A stretch of DNA of 64,000 nt from Candidatus Neomicrothrix sp. UBA6944 (lineage in GTDB: Bacteria > Actinomycetota > Acidimicrobiia > Acidimicrobiales > Poriferisodalaceae). The notes below the pieces were generated by a model. It worked only from the letters and a program-made list of their open reading frames with translations, searched no databases and was not told where the DNA came from. Below, one piece after another: positions 51,427-60,595 of the stretch. Positions within the stretch are counted from its first letter, which is position 1, and each line of letters opens with the position of its first letter. Position numbers and translations under genes: made by a program. The DNA is taken from NCBI GenBank assembly GCA_002448715.1, contig DJZU01000090.1:14429-78428 (forward strand), given 5' to 3'.

Positions 51427-53328
51427 GTGAAAGAAGACCGCCCGTACGGAAGTTGGCCATCGCAACTCACCTCGGAACAACTAGCAAGCGGTGCTACTCG
51501 ACTATCTGAAGCAAGAGCGTTCAACGGTGAGGTTATGTGGCTTGAGGGCCGTCCGGCGGAGGCGGGAAGGACAGCACTAGTAAAATTTGACGGTGCTCGT
51601 TGCGAGACTCTTGGCCCCGAGGACCTCAACGTTCGGACCTTAGTCCACGAATATGGAGGAGGAGGCTGGCTACCAACACACAGTGGAATTTGGGTGACCT
51701 CATTTGACGATCAGCGACTTTGGCTTCTCAACGATGACTTTCGTCCGATAACCCCTGAGCCTTCTGTCTTGCGTGGGCATCGTTTTGCGAACGGTGTCGA
51801 GTTACCAGATGCGACCGAAACAGTTTGGATCATGGAACGGCATCGAGAAGACGGCGCGCAACCTCACAACATGCTGGTAACCGTGACCGAGACCGGCGAG
51901 GTAACTGAGATTGTCTCTGGCGCAGATTTCTATTCTTCACCCGTGGTGTCTCCTGATGGTCTTCAACTTGCCTATTTGTCCTGGGATCACCCTTCGATGC
52001 CGTGGGATCACGTGCGTTTGCACGTAGCAGAACGTGACCCTTCTGGATGGACCGGGCATCAAGTGGTGCTGGATGGGCCCGCACTACAGCAACCTAGATT
52101 TTCACCTGATGGGCAACTACACGTCGTCAGCGACGCAACTGGCTGGTGGAATATTCATGCCGTAGATGTTTCCCGACAGATGTCCACACCTGTGTTCGCG
52201 GCCGAGTTGGAATTCGGGACTCCTAGTTGGGTATTCGGCCAACGAACTTACACGTGGGCTGGGGAAGACATTTGGTGCAGTTGGATCGACAATGGAGTCG
52301 GACGAATTGGTCAAATAGAAGGATCAGACTTAGTTGAAGTCGAATGTGGTCTGACTGAGTTCAATGGTTTAGACACCCTCGATGACGGGAGGGTGGTGAC
52401 TATTGCTGCGGGTTGGGAGTCAGCAAGCGCGGTGCTGGCAGTACGCCGAGACGGTTCAAGCGAACAACTCAGCGATTCACATCCATCGCTCTTGACGTCT
52501 GACAACGTCTCCATTCCTGAATCCATAACCATTGGTGACGCATCTTCGGAGACCACTTACGGCTTTTATTTCGCTCCTACAAATTCATCTTGTCTTTCCT
52601 CTTCGGGGTTGCCGCCGTTGTTAGTTCTGAGCCACGGGGGGCCAACAGGTGCGGCAAGGTCGTCCTTTGATCCCGCAATTCAATACTGGACTAATAGAGG
52701 AGTTGCCGTTGTCGACGTCAACTACCGCGGTAGTACCGGTTTCGGAACTCCATATCGGAACAAACTTAAGGGTCAGTGGGGTATCGCTGACACTGAGGAT
52801 TGCATAGCAGCAGCGCAATTTCTCGCGGATGAAGGTCTCGTTGATTCCAAGCGATTAGCGATAAAAGGAGGTTCTGCGGGAGGTTTCACAACACTGTGCG
52901 CGTTAACCAAAAGCTCTCTGTTCGCGGCGGGCATATCGCGCTACGGGGTTGCTGACCTGGCAACACTCGCGCAGGACACACACAAGTTCGAGGCTCGTTA
53001 TCTCGACTCTCTGGTCGGGGAATGGCCGTCCCAAAAGAAAATCTACGACGAACGGTCACCAATTCTTCACACAGACCAGTTGTCAACTCCCATGATCATT
53101 CTTCAGGGTGCTGATGATCCAGTGGTGCCGCCGTCGCAAGCAGAACAGCTGGTGGGTGCCCTTACCCAAGCATCCATTCCACACGCTTACGTTCTTTTTG
53201 AAGGCGAAAGTCATGGTTTCAGAAAGGCTGGGACGATCATTCAAGCCCTAGATGCCGAACTTTCGTTCTTGGGGCAGGTGCTTAATTTTGAGCCGTTTGA
53301 TCAAATTGAGAAAGTTTCGATTTCCTAA
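51427..53328 (+). CDS. S9 family serine peptidase (acylaminoacyl/dipeptidyl peptidase-like)
   Basis: About 633 residues. N-terminal 380 residues form the beta-propeller (repeats such as F-Y-S-S-P-V-V-S-P-D-G and Q-P-R-F-S-P-D-G). The C-terminal hydrolase has S-H-G-G-P-T-G, the nucleophile in G-G-S-A-G-G-F (near Ser483), Asp in Q-G-A-D-D-P-V-V and His in E-S-H-G-F. It cleaves short peptides. GTG 51427 has GAGG five bases upstream; GTG 51421 in the same frame is an alternative. No signal peptide, so probably cytoplasmic. Confidence 0.92.
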   Translation: MKEDRPYGSWPSQLTSEQLASGATRLSEARAFNGEVMWLEGRPAEAGRTALVKFDGARCETLGPEDLNVRTLVHEYGGGGWLPTHSGIWVTSFDDQRLWLLNDDFRPITPEPSVLRGHRFANGVELPDATETVWIMERHREDGAQPHNMLVTVTETGEVTEIVSGADFYSSPVVSPDGLQLAYLSWDHPSMPWDHVRLHVAERDPSGWTGHQVVLDGPALQQPRFSPDGQLHVVSDATGWWNIHAVDVSRQMSTPVFAAELEFGTPSWVFGQRTYTWAGEDIWCSWIDNGVGRIGQIEGSDLVEVECGLTEFNGLDTLDDGRVVTIAAGWESASAVLAVRRDGSSEQLSDSHPSLLTSDNVSIPESITIGDASSETTYGFYFAPTNSSCLSSSGLPPLLVLSHGGPTGAARSSFDPAIQYWTNRGVAVVDVNYRGSTGFGTPYRNKLKGQWGIADTEDCIAAAQFLADEGLVDSKRLAIKGGSAGGFTTLCALTKSSLFAAGISRYGVADLATLAQDTHKFEARYLDSLVGEWPSQKKIYDERSPILHTDQLSTPMIILQGADDPVVPPSQAEQLVGALTQASIPHAYVLFEGESHGFRKAGTIIQALDAELSFLGQVLNFEPFDQIEKVSIS

Positions 53329-53330
53329 GC

Positions 53331-54557
53331 TCACCCCTCCGTCGTTGATGTCGTTGAATCGATATCTTCATCGTTCACCCCTTCGGTGGTGGTAGGAGGT
53401 TCAGGGTTGTACTCCTCGCACCTTCCTTCGACTATGTCGACAATGCGATCGTGACGTTCTCCGCTATCGATCGGCTTCGCCCCGCCGAGATAGTCGAGGA
53501 TGTGAGGATGGAATTGGTATCCCTCTACAGTTGGCCCGTTGAAGAAAATTTCGAGGACACCTGTGTCACCGGTGATGCCATACCGTGGATGCCAGGCAAA
53601 GTTTCCGAGGGAATACGCTATGACAGTGCGGTCATAGGTCTCTATGGGCTGCAAAACATGGGGATGATGACCAAGGATTAGGTTTGCCCCTGCCTCTATC
53701 AACTGTTGGGCCAGATCTCGTTGATCTTCCGATGGGCAGGTTGCTCTCTCCACACCCCAGTGCACACTGACGACCACTACGTCGTTGCCGCTTGCAGCGG
53801 CGCGAACCGCGGCAAGCACTCTGGGAATCGCCCACTTTGCATCTGCAACACCGGGTCGTTCAGCTGCAGCAGAAAAACCTCCGGGAATAATCGCTGATGC
53901 AGACACGAAAGCAACCCTGATTTCATTATCTAAAACGAGCACTCTCGGGGCGTACGCCTCAGCATTGTTTGCCCCTGCTCCAGGCCTCAAAATGCCAACT
54001 TCGTCAAGAACCGAGATGGTGTCTTCGAGCCCTTCTGACCCAAAGTCAAGGATGTGGTTGTTGGCCAACGAAACAACGTCTATGCCAGCACCGGCGAGAG
54101 TCAACGCCGCGGATCCAGGTGCTCGAAACACAAACTCTTTGTCGTAGGGTTCCCCTCGTTCTGTAATGGCCATTTCAAGGTTGACTATCGCAACGTCTGC
54201 TGAAGAAAGACTTGGCTCAACTTTCGTAAAGGGATCGATACCCTCCGGTTCAGTTAAATCGAGAAGCACATCACCGCCTGCGAGAAGCGTCCACGGTCGT
54301 TTTTTGAGAGTTGTCGTTGTGGCGTTATGTGTTGGCGTTTCAGAAGTGGTCGTCGCTGTGGGCTCGTCGGTTCGGTCGTCAACTTCTGAAAGCTCAATAG
54401 TTGAGGAGGGGCTTACTAATTGGGTGCTTCTCAACGGGTCAGTCGTCGTGCTTTCGCGTTGCACAAAAATCGCTTGGTCGGCTTCGGGTTCAGCGCAGGC
54501 AACAGTTATGCCAAGGGCCAGAACGCAACAAGCCACGAAATTCAGGCGGCGGTACAC
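53331..54557 (-). CDS. CapA-family (poly-gamma-glutamate synthesis-like) lipoprotein
   Basis: About 408 residues. Signal peptide with lipobox (L-G-I-T-V-A-C-A), then a Thr/Ser/Glu-rich linker (about 30-85), then the metallophosphatase-like CapA domain: L-L-A-G-G-D-V-L-L-D, V-A-I-V-N-L-E-M-A-I-T, V-S-L-A-N-N-H-I-L-D-F-G, V-S-V-H-W-G-V-E and G-H-H-P-H-V-L-Q. The end is again Thr-rich. No capB/capC partners are near, so a cell-wall or other role is as likely as polyglutamate. GTG 54557 lies eight bases after TAGACT; the open frame to 54620 crosses surf1 and is not used. Confidence 0.88.
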   Translation of the reverse strand: MYRRLNFVACCVLALGITVACAEPEADQAIFVQRESTTTDPLRSTQLVSPSSTIELSEVDDRTDEPTATTTSETPTHNATTTTLKKRPWTLLAGGDVLLDLTEPEGIDPFTKVEPSLSSADVAIVNLEMAITERGEPYDKEFVFRAPGSAALTLAGAGIDVVSLANNHILDFGSEGLEDTISVLDEVGILRPGAGANNAEAYAPRVLVLDNEIRVAFVSASAIIPGGFSAAAERPGVADAKWAIPRVLAAVRAAASGNDVVVVSVHWGVERATCPSEDQRDLAQQLIEAGANLILGHHPHVLQPIETYDRTVIAYSLGNFAWHPRYGITGDTGVLEIFFNGPTVEGYQFHPHILDYLGGAKPIDSGERHDRIVDIVEGRCEEYNPEPPTTTEGVNDEDIDSTTSTTEG

Positions 54558-54594
54558 GGCCGCTGAGTCTACGGGGCCGACTAGCGTGCAACTG
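54558..54594. promoter_or_regulatory. Overlapping divergent promoters of capA-like gene and surf1
   Basis: In 37 bases stand TAGACT (minus, 54566-54571; eight bases to GTG 54557) and TAGCGT (plus, 54582-54587; seven bases to ATG 54595). Each -35 would fall on the other gene's start. Both genes lack a Shine-Dalgarno. RNA polymerase could hardly occupy both at once. Confidence 0.55.
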
Positions 54595-55335
54595 ATGTAC
54601 AGCTTTGTTCGGCAACCCAAGTGGATAGCTGCTCACGTTCTCGTGCTGCTCTTGTTGGTTACCTTCCTGCTAGCTGGAACATGGCAATTCGGACGACATC
54701 AAAAACGACTCGACCGCAACGAAGTCGTACTAGATCGCGCGGACGCGGTGATGCTCGAAACCAAAGATCTTTTCGAACCTCAAGATATTTTCGAGTTCCG
54801 GCTAGTGCAGCTCGAAGGGAGCTGGTCAACCGGTGACAGCGTGTTGATACGAAATCGAAGCCACCAAGACATGGCGGGTTGCCATTTAGCTATTCCCCTG
54901 ACAACCAATAGCAACGAAGGGGTTCTAGTAGTCGCCGGCTGGCTGAGTGAACCCTCGTGTGACGTCGACCAGCTTAAGGCTCCGACCGGTGAGGTTTCCC
55001 TAGTCGGGCGGGTTCGACTCAGTCAAACTCGAGGGTCTATAGGGGCTCGCGACCGTGCCGACGGAGTGATCAGCACACTCGCTCGAACAGATGTGGGTCG
55101 AGTGGATCAGCAAGTTGCTCTCTCCCTCGCGCCGGTGTACGTCGAGTTGATTACCAGCAGCCCCCCGATAGCTGAAGCTGTCGCCGTTGATCCCCCACCT
55201 AGCGACCTTGGCCCTCATCTCGCTTATGCGGTGCAGTGGTTCTTATTTTTCGCGGTTGGGGCGGTGGGTTTTCCTTTGGTGCTTCGACACCAAGCGCGCA
55301 AAGGCGACCTCGAAGATTTATCGGATTCGGTTTAA
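54595..55335 (+). CDS. SURF1-family cytochrome oxidase assembly protein
   Basis: A 246-residue membrane protein. A first helix (about 11-30) ends in G-T-W-Q-F-G-R-H-Q-K-R, then the outside domain with F-R-L-V-Q-L-E-G-S-W and S-V-L-I-R-N-R-S-H and V-V-A-G-W, then N-x-x-x-Y/H-L-A-Y-A-V-Q-W-F-L-F-F as the second helix. SURF1 helps insert heme a into cytochrome oxidase. ATG 54595 fits the family N-terminus; the upstream open frame to 54166 lies over the capA-like gene and is spurious. Its stop overlaps that of the convergent MalY-type gene. Confidence 0.9.
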   Translation: MYSFVRQPKWIAAHVLVLLLLVTFLLAGTWQFGRHQKRLDRNEVVLDRADAVMLETKDLFEPQDIFEFRLVQLEGSWSTGDSVLIRNRSHQDMAGCHLAIPLTTNSNEGVLVVAGWLSEPSCDVDQLKAPTGEVSLVGRVRLSQTRGSIGARDRADGVISTLARTDVGRVDQQVALSLAPVYVELITSSPPIAEAVAVDPPPSDLGPHLAYAVQWFLFFAVGAVGFPLVLRHQARKGDLEDLSDSV

Positions 55336-56480
55336 ATAGCTGAAGCCATTCGTTCAACAAGCATGGTCAGCATTTCAGGTGAAGTGGCGAAGTTGAGTCG
55401 AACAAATCCCGCACCTTCGACGCCGAAGTCGAGTCCGGAATTAAGCGCGACCTTACCTCGCGATAAGAAAACTTCTGCCGGGTCCTCCCCCAGCTCCAAT
55501 GCGCGACAGTCAAGCCAGGAAAGATATGTCGCTTGCGGGAGCCGATAACGCACCTGCGGAAGATGTTCGTTAAGCAAGGCAGATAGAAGATGTCGGTTGT
55601 GATCAAGGCCCTCAACTAGCTCCGCTATCCACTGATCACCGTGTTGCCACCCCGCGACTGTGGCTACCTGACCGAGACCATTAATGCCACCGATCATACG
55701 GGGACGGATTTCTTTAAGCAGCGGCGAATATCTTGCCGATGAGCTATGAAGGAAAGCCATACGTAGACCGGCCATGTTGAACGTTTTGGTTGCTGCGGTG
55801 ATGGTCACCGTGCGTTCCGAAGCCAGATCACTGATTGAAGCTGTCGGAACGTGCTTGTTAGGTGAATACACAAGATCGCAATGGATCTCATCTGAAATTA
55901 TCAGCAGGTCGTTGCGGTCCGCGATGTCGACGACATGCGCGAGATCGGTTTTATCCATAACAAAACCGCAGGGATTGTGCGGGTGGCAGAGCAGGAGCGC
56001 TGAGACGTCGTTCCGAGCGGCTGTTTCTTCCAGATGGTTGAGATCAAGTTCCCATCCATGTTCGGTTTCACGCAGTGGATTAGCCACCCAATTCCTTCCC
56101 GTCCCTTCCACGCTGGAATAAAAGGGTGGGTAGACGGGAGTTTGAACAACGATGCTTGAATCCGGTGGCGTCAACGTTTTAAGAACCCACTCGAGTCCCT
56201 GAATGACGTCATGGACCCGAAGAACATCAGAAGTTTCAACATTCCAGTCAAAGGCATTGGACATTCGCGCTTTGAAGGCCTCTAACACCGGAATCGGTTC
56301 GTCGTAAAAACCGTAACCCAGACCGCCCTCATTAATTCTCTCAATTACTGCACTGCTTATGAAGTCGGGGACTTCAACATCCATATCGGCAACCCAAGCG
56401 GAAAGCACATCGTTCCCGTGACGCTCCCATTTAATGCCTGGGCGGTTGCGCACACGGTCGAGGTCTAAGTCAAAGATCAC
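55332..56480 (-). CDS. MalY/PatB-type PLP aminotransferase-fold C-S lyase
   Basis: A 382-residue fold-type I PLP enzyme. It begins R-P-G-I-K-W with A-W-V-A-D-M-D, typical of MalY/PatB cystathionine beta-lyases. The PLP Lys is in T-A-A-T-K-T-F-N-M-A-G (near 234), the Asp/Tyr in I-I-S-D-E-I-H-C-D and N-P-x-G is C-H-P-H-N-P-C-G. Probably cleaves cystathionine or cysteine conjugates. Start GTG 56480 is six bases after TAGCCT. Tail-to-tail with surf1, sharing TTAA. Confidence 0.9.
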   Translation of the reverse strand: MIFDLDLDRVRNRPGIKWERHGNDVLSAWVADMDVEVPDFISSAVIERINEGGLGYGFYDEPIPVLEAFKARMSNAFDWNVETSDVLRVHDVIQGLEWVLKTLTPPDSSIVVQTPVYPPFYSSVEGTGRNWVANPLRETEHGWELDLNHLEETAARNDVSALLLCHPHNPCGFVMDKTDLAHVVDIADRNDLLIISDEIHCDLVYSPNKHVPTASISDLASERTVTITAATKTFNMAGLRMAFLHSSSARYSPLLKEIRPRMIGGINGLGQVATVAGWQHGDQWIAELVEGLDHNRHLLSALLNEHLPQVRYRLPQATYLSWLDCRALELGEDPAEVFLSRGKVALNSGLDFGVEGAGFVRLNFATSPEMLTMLVERMASAI

Positions 56481-56486
56481 GGATGC

Positions 56487-56492
56487 AGGCTA
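56487..56492 (-). promoter_or_regulatory. -10 element TAGCCT, leaderless malY-like gene
   Basis: TAGCCT on the minus strand is six bases before GTG 56480, lying in the 23-base gap behind the TauE-like gene. Confidence 0.45.
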
Positions 56493-56503
56493 GAGCGTGG
56501 AGA

Positions 56504-57253
56504 TTAATAAAGTCCGATCATTCGTCCGGCGAGTGCCACCACTGCACCGATCAGTACCGGTTTGATGATCTTTTCACCACCACGAACAGCGACTCGAGCA
56601 CCTATCCATCCACCTAACGCAAAACCGATGGCAAGAACCGCAGCGAAACCCCAATCGACCTGTCCGCGAATAACAAAAACCGGTACGGCGATGGTCGTAA
56701 GTACCAAGATCACGACTACTTTGACGGCGTTCGCGTTAACCAGATCAAGTCCAGATCTTGATAGGGCGATAACAATCAACAGACCCACACCGGCTTGAAA
56801 TGCGCCTCCGTAGAGTCCGATACCAAAGAAAACCACAGCGGTTATTGCGGGGTGCCAGTTGATCTCTGGGCCGACGTTTCGGGGGGAACGAAGACTCAAG
56901 AACAGCAGAGGGATCATCAGAATGCCGAAAATTCGTTCGAAGGTCTCGTCCGTTACGCTCGAGACCAGCAAAGATCCCAGCAAGGAACCTGCGATCACAG
57001 GGACAATCACGGGGACTGCTCTTCGAAAGCCTCTGACGCCTTCTTTTCGGTAACTTGCGACAGACGACGCGTTCTGGACGAGAACTCCAACACGATTCGT
57101 GCCATTGGCCACCAAGCCGGGCAACCCCACGAACACATTCAGAAGCGCGACCGTCAGGAGCGAACCCCCTCCCGCCATCGCATTCACTATTCCTGCGACC
57201 AGCCCAGCGCCCACAACTAACGCCGCGTCGATGAGTTCCATTCCTGCAATCAT
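56504..57253 (-). CDS. TauE/SafE family membrane permease
   Basis: A 249-residue membrane protein with about eight helices. It starts with [17 protein letters not shown], the TauE/SafE signature, and has [12 protein letters not shown] in the second repeat. It may export sulfite or another sulfur anion; a C-S lyase encoded next to it gives mild support for sulfur metabolism. Starts: ATG 57253 used; ATG 57241 with GCAGGA upstream is possible. Confidence 0.88.
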   Translation of the reverse strand: MIAGMELIDAALVVGAGLVAGIVNAMAGGGSLLTVALLNVFVGLPGLVANGTNRVGVLVQNASSVASYRKEGVRGFRRAVPVIVPVIAGSLLGSLLVSSVTDETFERIFGILMIPLLFLSLRSPRNVGPEINWHPAITAVVFFGIGLYGGAFQAGVGLLIVIALSRSGLDLVNANAVKVVVILVLTTIAVPVFVIRGQVDWGFAAVLAIGFALGGWIGARVAVRGGEKIIKPVLIGAVVALAGRMIGLY

Positions 57254-57320
57254 TACCGCTATTTACCCAGGAAATAGTTCTAGTTGAAGAATCTCTTCGT
57301 GAGTTAGGGCTCGCGACCTC

Positions 57321-57326
57321 TACTCT
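57321..57326 (+). promoter_or_regulatory. -10 element TACTCT, leaderless aroC
   Basis: TACTCT lies seven bases before the aroC ATG at 57334; no Shine-Dalgarno better placed. Confidence 0.45.
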
Positions 57327-57333
57327 CGGTGAT

Positions 57334-58422
57334 ATGGCCGGGAACACCTTTGGAAAACAATTCCGCATCACTACGTTCGGCGAATCCCACGGCGGGGGCG
57401 TCGGAGTGGTCGTCGACGGTTGTCCACCGCGTTTGGAGCTGACCGACGACGACATCCAGATAGAGCTTGACCGGCGTCGCCCGGGGCAGAGCAGGTTGGT
57501 TACGCAACGTCAAGAAGCTGACCGCGTCGAAATCTTTAGCGGGGTCTTTGAAGGTCAGACCATTGGTTCACCGATCGGCATGTTGGTGAGAAATGAAGAT
57601 GCTCGATCTGGTGCCTACAACGACATGAGAAGTACCTACAGGCCCAGTCATGCTGACTGGACAACTGAAGCTAAATACGGAATTCGGAACTGGCAAGGAG
57701 GAGGCCGGGCGTCAGCTCGAGAAACAATCGGACGTGTTGCTGGAGGCGCCATTGCTCGAAAGTTAATCAGTCAAGCCACGGGAATAGAAGTACTCGGCTG
57801 GGTCAGTTCTATCCACGGCATCGACGCGGACGTTAACTCCGAAACTGTGACTCGCGAGGAGGTTGAAGCTGATCCGACTCGGTGTCCTGAGCCGGCAGCA
57901 GCGAAGCTCATGACCACGGCGATAGAGGAGGCTAGAAAGGACGGCAATTCCTTAGGGGGAGTTGTCACTTGTCTAGCTCGAAATATGACTCCGGGATTCG
58001 GTGAGCCTGTTTTCGACAAGCTAGATGCCGAAATGGCAAAAGGACTGATGTCTCTTCCAGCCGCAAAAGGTTTTGAGATCGGCAGCGGTTTCGCTGGGAC
58101 CTTGATGACGGGCCGTGACCATAACGATCCGTTTGTTCCGGGACCAAACGGTAAACCGTCTACTTCCACCAATAACAGTGGTGGTGTGCAAGGTGGCATT
58201 AGCAACGGCGAAGATTTGATCATGAGAGTTGCCTTCAAACCAACGGCGACTATCGCTTCCCCCCAAGAAACTGTTACGCAATCCAACGAAGCCACCATCT
58301 TGGCCGCGAAGGGAAGACATGACCCGTGTGTTCTACCTCGAGCAGTACCAATGGTGGAAGCAATGGTCTGCTTAGTTTTGGCAGACCAGTTCTTGCGTCA
58401 ACAAGCAAACACAGTGCTCTGA
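57334..58422 (+). CDS. aroC: Chorismate synthase
   Basis: A 362-residue FMN-dependent enzyme making chorismate from EPSP. It shows the three signatures: [10 protein letters not shown] (near 16), [10 protein letters not shown] (near 128) and the end [10 protein letters not shown] (near 328). Chorismate is the MenF substrate, though aroC lies 30 kb away. It is not followed by aroK/aroB here; the next gene is convergent. Confidence 0.96.
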   Translation: MAGNTFGKQFRITTFGESHGGGVGVVVDGCPPRLELTDDDIQIELDRRRPGQSRLVTQRQEADRVEIFSGVFEGQTIGSPIGMLVRNEDARSGAYNDMRSTYRPSHADWTTEAKYGIRNWQGGGRASARETIGRVAGGAIARKLISQATGIEVLGWVSSIHGIDADVNSETVTREEVEADPTRCPEPAAAKLMTTAIEEARKDGNSLGGVVTCLARNMTPGFGEPVFDKLDAEMAKGLMSLPAAKGFEIGSGFAGTLMTGRDHNDPFVPGPNGKPSTSTNNSGGVQGGISNGEDLIMRVAFKPTATIASPQETVTQSNEATILAAKGRHDPCVLPRAVPMVEAMVCLVLADQFLRQQANTVL

Positions 58423-58431
58423 GGTCTTGAC

Positions 58432-59283
58432 CTACTCGTCTCTTTGCTCACGAAGAAATTTTTGGAACTCAGCCGCCAAGTCGTCACCCGAGGGAAGGTC
58501 TGACGCTTCGGCACGATCTGCTTCTTCTTCCAACTGCCGAACGTAGCCAACGATCTCAGAGTCTTGCTCGACAGCGTCACTTACTCGTTGTTCCCATTCA
58601 AGGACGCTCGCATCTAAGTCGCTGTAGCCGGTCGGAACACCTGTGACTTTTTCAAATTCAGCAAGAAGAGCTCGCGTTCCTTTGGGGTTGGGGGGGCCAG
58701 CGACGTAATGGGGAACACCGACCCTGAGCGAGATGACGGGAAGGTCTGCGCTGTCCAGAGCATCGTGCAAGGTACCGATGATGCCGGTAGGGCCTTGGTA
58801 GCTCGGGCGGTCAAGGCCAAGTCTCCTAGCAAGTTCAGCACTTGCCGCACTGCCCTTGACCTCAGCAGGCCGTGAATGAGGAATTCCGGCCACCATTGCT
58901 CCCAGCGTGACCACCATCTCGCATTTTGTGTCGTGAGCTATTTCAACGACAGAGTCACAAAATGTTCGCCATCTCATGCGCGGCTCAAGGCCTGACAACA
59001 GCACTAAGTCGTGCGGAAAATCATTTTCGATCACGTGAGCGTCTAGTGAGGGCCATTTGATTCGGCGTTCACCATCTGCAGTGATGTCTACATGCGGTCG
59101 GTTTTCTTGAAAATCAAAAAATTCTTCCGGGTCTATGCGAGCAATCCGTCTGGCGTCATGTTGATCGACAATCCACTGGATTGCCCCGGTGGCGCATTCC
59201 CCTGCGTCGAACCAGCCTTCGAAAGCAACAACTAGGAGCGGGCTTTGGAGGCTTGGTCCTTCCTCCCATATGACTTCGGTCAT
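58432..59283 (-). CDS. PAC2-family protein (proteasome assembly chaperone-like)
   Basis: A 283-residue protein. P-L-L-V-V-A-F-E-G-W-F-D-A-G near the N-terminus, P-E-E-F-F-D-F-Q-E-N-R-P (near 60) and L-L-S-G-L-E-P-R-M-R-W match actinobacterial PAC2 proteins. The C-terminal 60 residues are acidic and helical (L-E-E-E-A-D-R-A-E-A). Many actinobacteria have one; function is not fixed. Start ATG 59283 agrees with homologous N-termini; longer in-frame starts at 59319 or 59313 exist. Confidence 0.85.
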   Translation of the reverse strand: MTEVIWEEGPSLQSPLLVVAFEGWFDAGECATGAIQWIVDQHDARRIARIDPEEFFDFQENRPHVDITADGERRIKWPSLDAHVIENDFPHDLVLLSGLEPRMRWRTFCDSVVEIAHDTKCEMVVTLGAMVAGIPHSRPAEVKGSAASAELARRLGLDRPSYQGPTGIIGTLHDALDSADLPVISLRVGVPHYVAGPPNPKGTRALLAEFEKVTGVPTGYSDLDASVLEWEQRVSDAVEQDSEIVGYVRQLEEEADRAEASDLPSGDDLAAEFQKFLREQRDE

Positions 59284-59377
59284 GACACCACTATTGCCTA
59301 CCGAATAGGTCATGAACAATTAAGTCGCTTAAAGTGACTCTTTCTTTCAGCAACTACTCGAAGATTTTTATTCTCCG

Positions 59378-59905
59378 CTAGAAGTTGCGAAAGAGTGACA
59401 AGTGGCAGGGGTCACTGTGCAGCGGCGGATCCATCGACCAGTCCACCCATCTGTTGATCAAGGTAAACCCTGCTTGTCTCGCCGATTCATCAATGGTGTT
59501 CGTCGTCAGAGGCTGAAAGTCAACTGTGGCCATTTCGCCTTCGGTGAATTCGATGCGGCGATAGTTATTGCCGTCGGAACTCAAGATGACTGCTCTGTCG
59601 GTTTCAACTGCTACCGCATGAACTCCTCTTGTCATGGGGAGACAGGCTTCAATCAATACCTCACCTGCACTTGAGCTTTGCTCCCATGGGGCAGAAAAAC
59701 AGATTTCGTCATCGAGCCACAGAACGAGATCTGACGGACCGTCAACGATCTCAATTCCTGCATCGACAAGCGCATCAGACAAGTTCGGCCGGCGGGTTTT
59801 CAATGTCACTTGTTGGTGTCCTCGCTTTGAACACCACTGCGCAATATCGGAGACATCGGCCATATCAAACAAACTAGCGAGAACGCGCTGCGCTTGGGCT
59901 GGCAT
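59378..59905 (-). CDS. Protein of unknown function, weak methyltransferase-like C-terminus
   Basis: A 175-residue acidic protein that I do not recognise. The N-terminal third (S-D-I-A-Q-W-C-S-K-R-G-H, L-S-D-A-L-V-D-A-G-I) alternates strands and helices, and the last part (A-R-Q-A-G-F-T-L-I-N-R-W-V-D-W) resembles the final strands of class I methyltransferases, but no AdoMet-binding glycine loop is visible. It starts with ATG 59905, ten bases from the divergent azlC start. The frame is fully open and codon use matches neighbours, so it is likely real. Confidence 0.6.
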   Translation of the reverse strand: MPAQAQRVLASLFDMADVSDIAQWCSKRGHQQVTLKTRRPNLSDALVDAGIEIVDGPSDLVLWLDDEICFSAPWEQSSSAGEVLIEACLPMTRGVHAVAVETDRAVILSSDGNNYRRIEFTEGEMATVDFQPLTTNTIDESARQAGFTLINRWVDWSMDPPLHSDPCHLSLFRNF

Positions 59906-59914
59906 GATTTGCCG

Positions 59915-60595
59915 GTGCGTCAGATACCTACTGGGACGTCTTTAACTGTCGGAGAAGCGTGGGCCATTGCGTTCACCTATTTCACGGTCGCGATTACGGT
60001 GTCACTGGTTCACAGCACCGCGGGCACTCCACCCTGGGTGATTGTCGCCGCGACGCTTCTCGTTAATTCTGCTACTGCGACGTTGGCCTATGCCGCAGTA
60101 ACTGCTGCTGGAGGTAGCGCTGCTGCAGGGGTCGTAGCTGGATGTTTGACTGCCACTCGGTTCGGTGTTTTGGCTGCCGCGCTAGCACCTCGGTTATGGC
60201 CTGAGAGATGGAAACGCGCTTTAGCTGCATTCGCTGCGTTTGACCCCAATATTGCGTTAGCGAACAGGGAACAAAAGGATTCCGATGTTCGTAGGGTCTA
60301 TGTCGCGATGTCACTATGGCTTGTTTTGCCTTGGTGGTTGGGGGCTTCGATCGGAACAGTGATAGGCGACTGGGTTTCCGATCCGAAAGCTTTGGGAATG
60401 GATGCCATGTTCCCAGCTTTATTTATTGCGCTTATCCGTCCGCAGCTCACAACAAACAATGCTCGTCTCATTGCAGTCTTGGGCGCAGGCATCGCGTTGG
60501 CATTGGTCGAAGTGTTACAAGGCGGCTTGCCGTTCTTAGTGGCAGCGCTTCCGGCCCTATTGGCTCTCCGTAACCGAGATGAGGGGCGGACCTAA
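59915..60595 (+). CDS. azlC: AzlC-family branched-chain amino acid exporter subunit
   Basis: A 226-residue membrane protein with about six helices. The pair with azlD directly behind (sharing one base) and segments such as A-T-L-L-V-N-S, F-G-V-L-A-A-A-L-A-P and A-M-F-P-A-L-F-I-A-L fit AzlC/YgaZ, the large subunit that exports valine, leucine and analogues. GTG 59915 chosen; TTG 59894 would overlap the divergent gene. CATGAT is six bases before the GTG. Confidence 0.82.
   Translation: MRQIPTGTSLTVGEAWAIAFTYFTVAITVSLVHSTAGTPPWVIVAATLLVNSATATLAYAAVTAAGGSAAAGVVAGCLTATRFGVLAAALAPRLWPERWKRALAAFAAFDPNIALANREQKDSDVRRVYVAMSLWLVLPWWLGASIGTVIGDWVSDPKALGMDAMFPALFIALIRPQLTTNNARLIAVLGAGIALALVEVLQGGLPFLVAALPALLALRNRDEGRT

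Noticed and set aside
54166..54594. Long N-terminal extension of the SURF1 frame
   Set aside because: It lies entirely over the capA-like gene on the other strand, has shadow-type composition, and the family N-terminus begins at ATG 54595.
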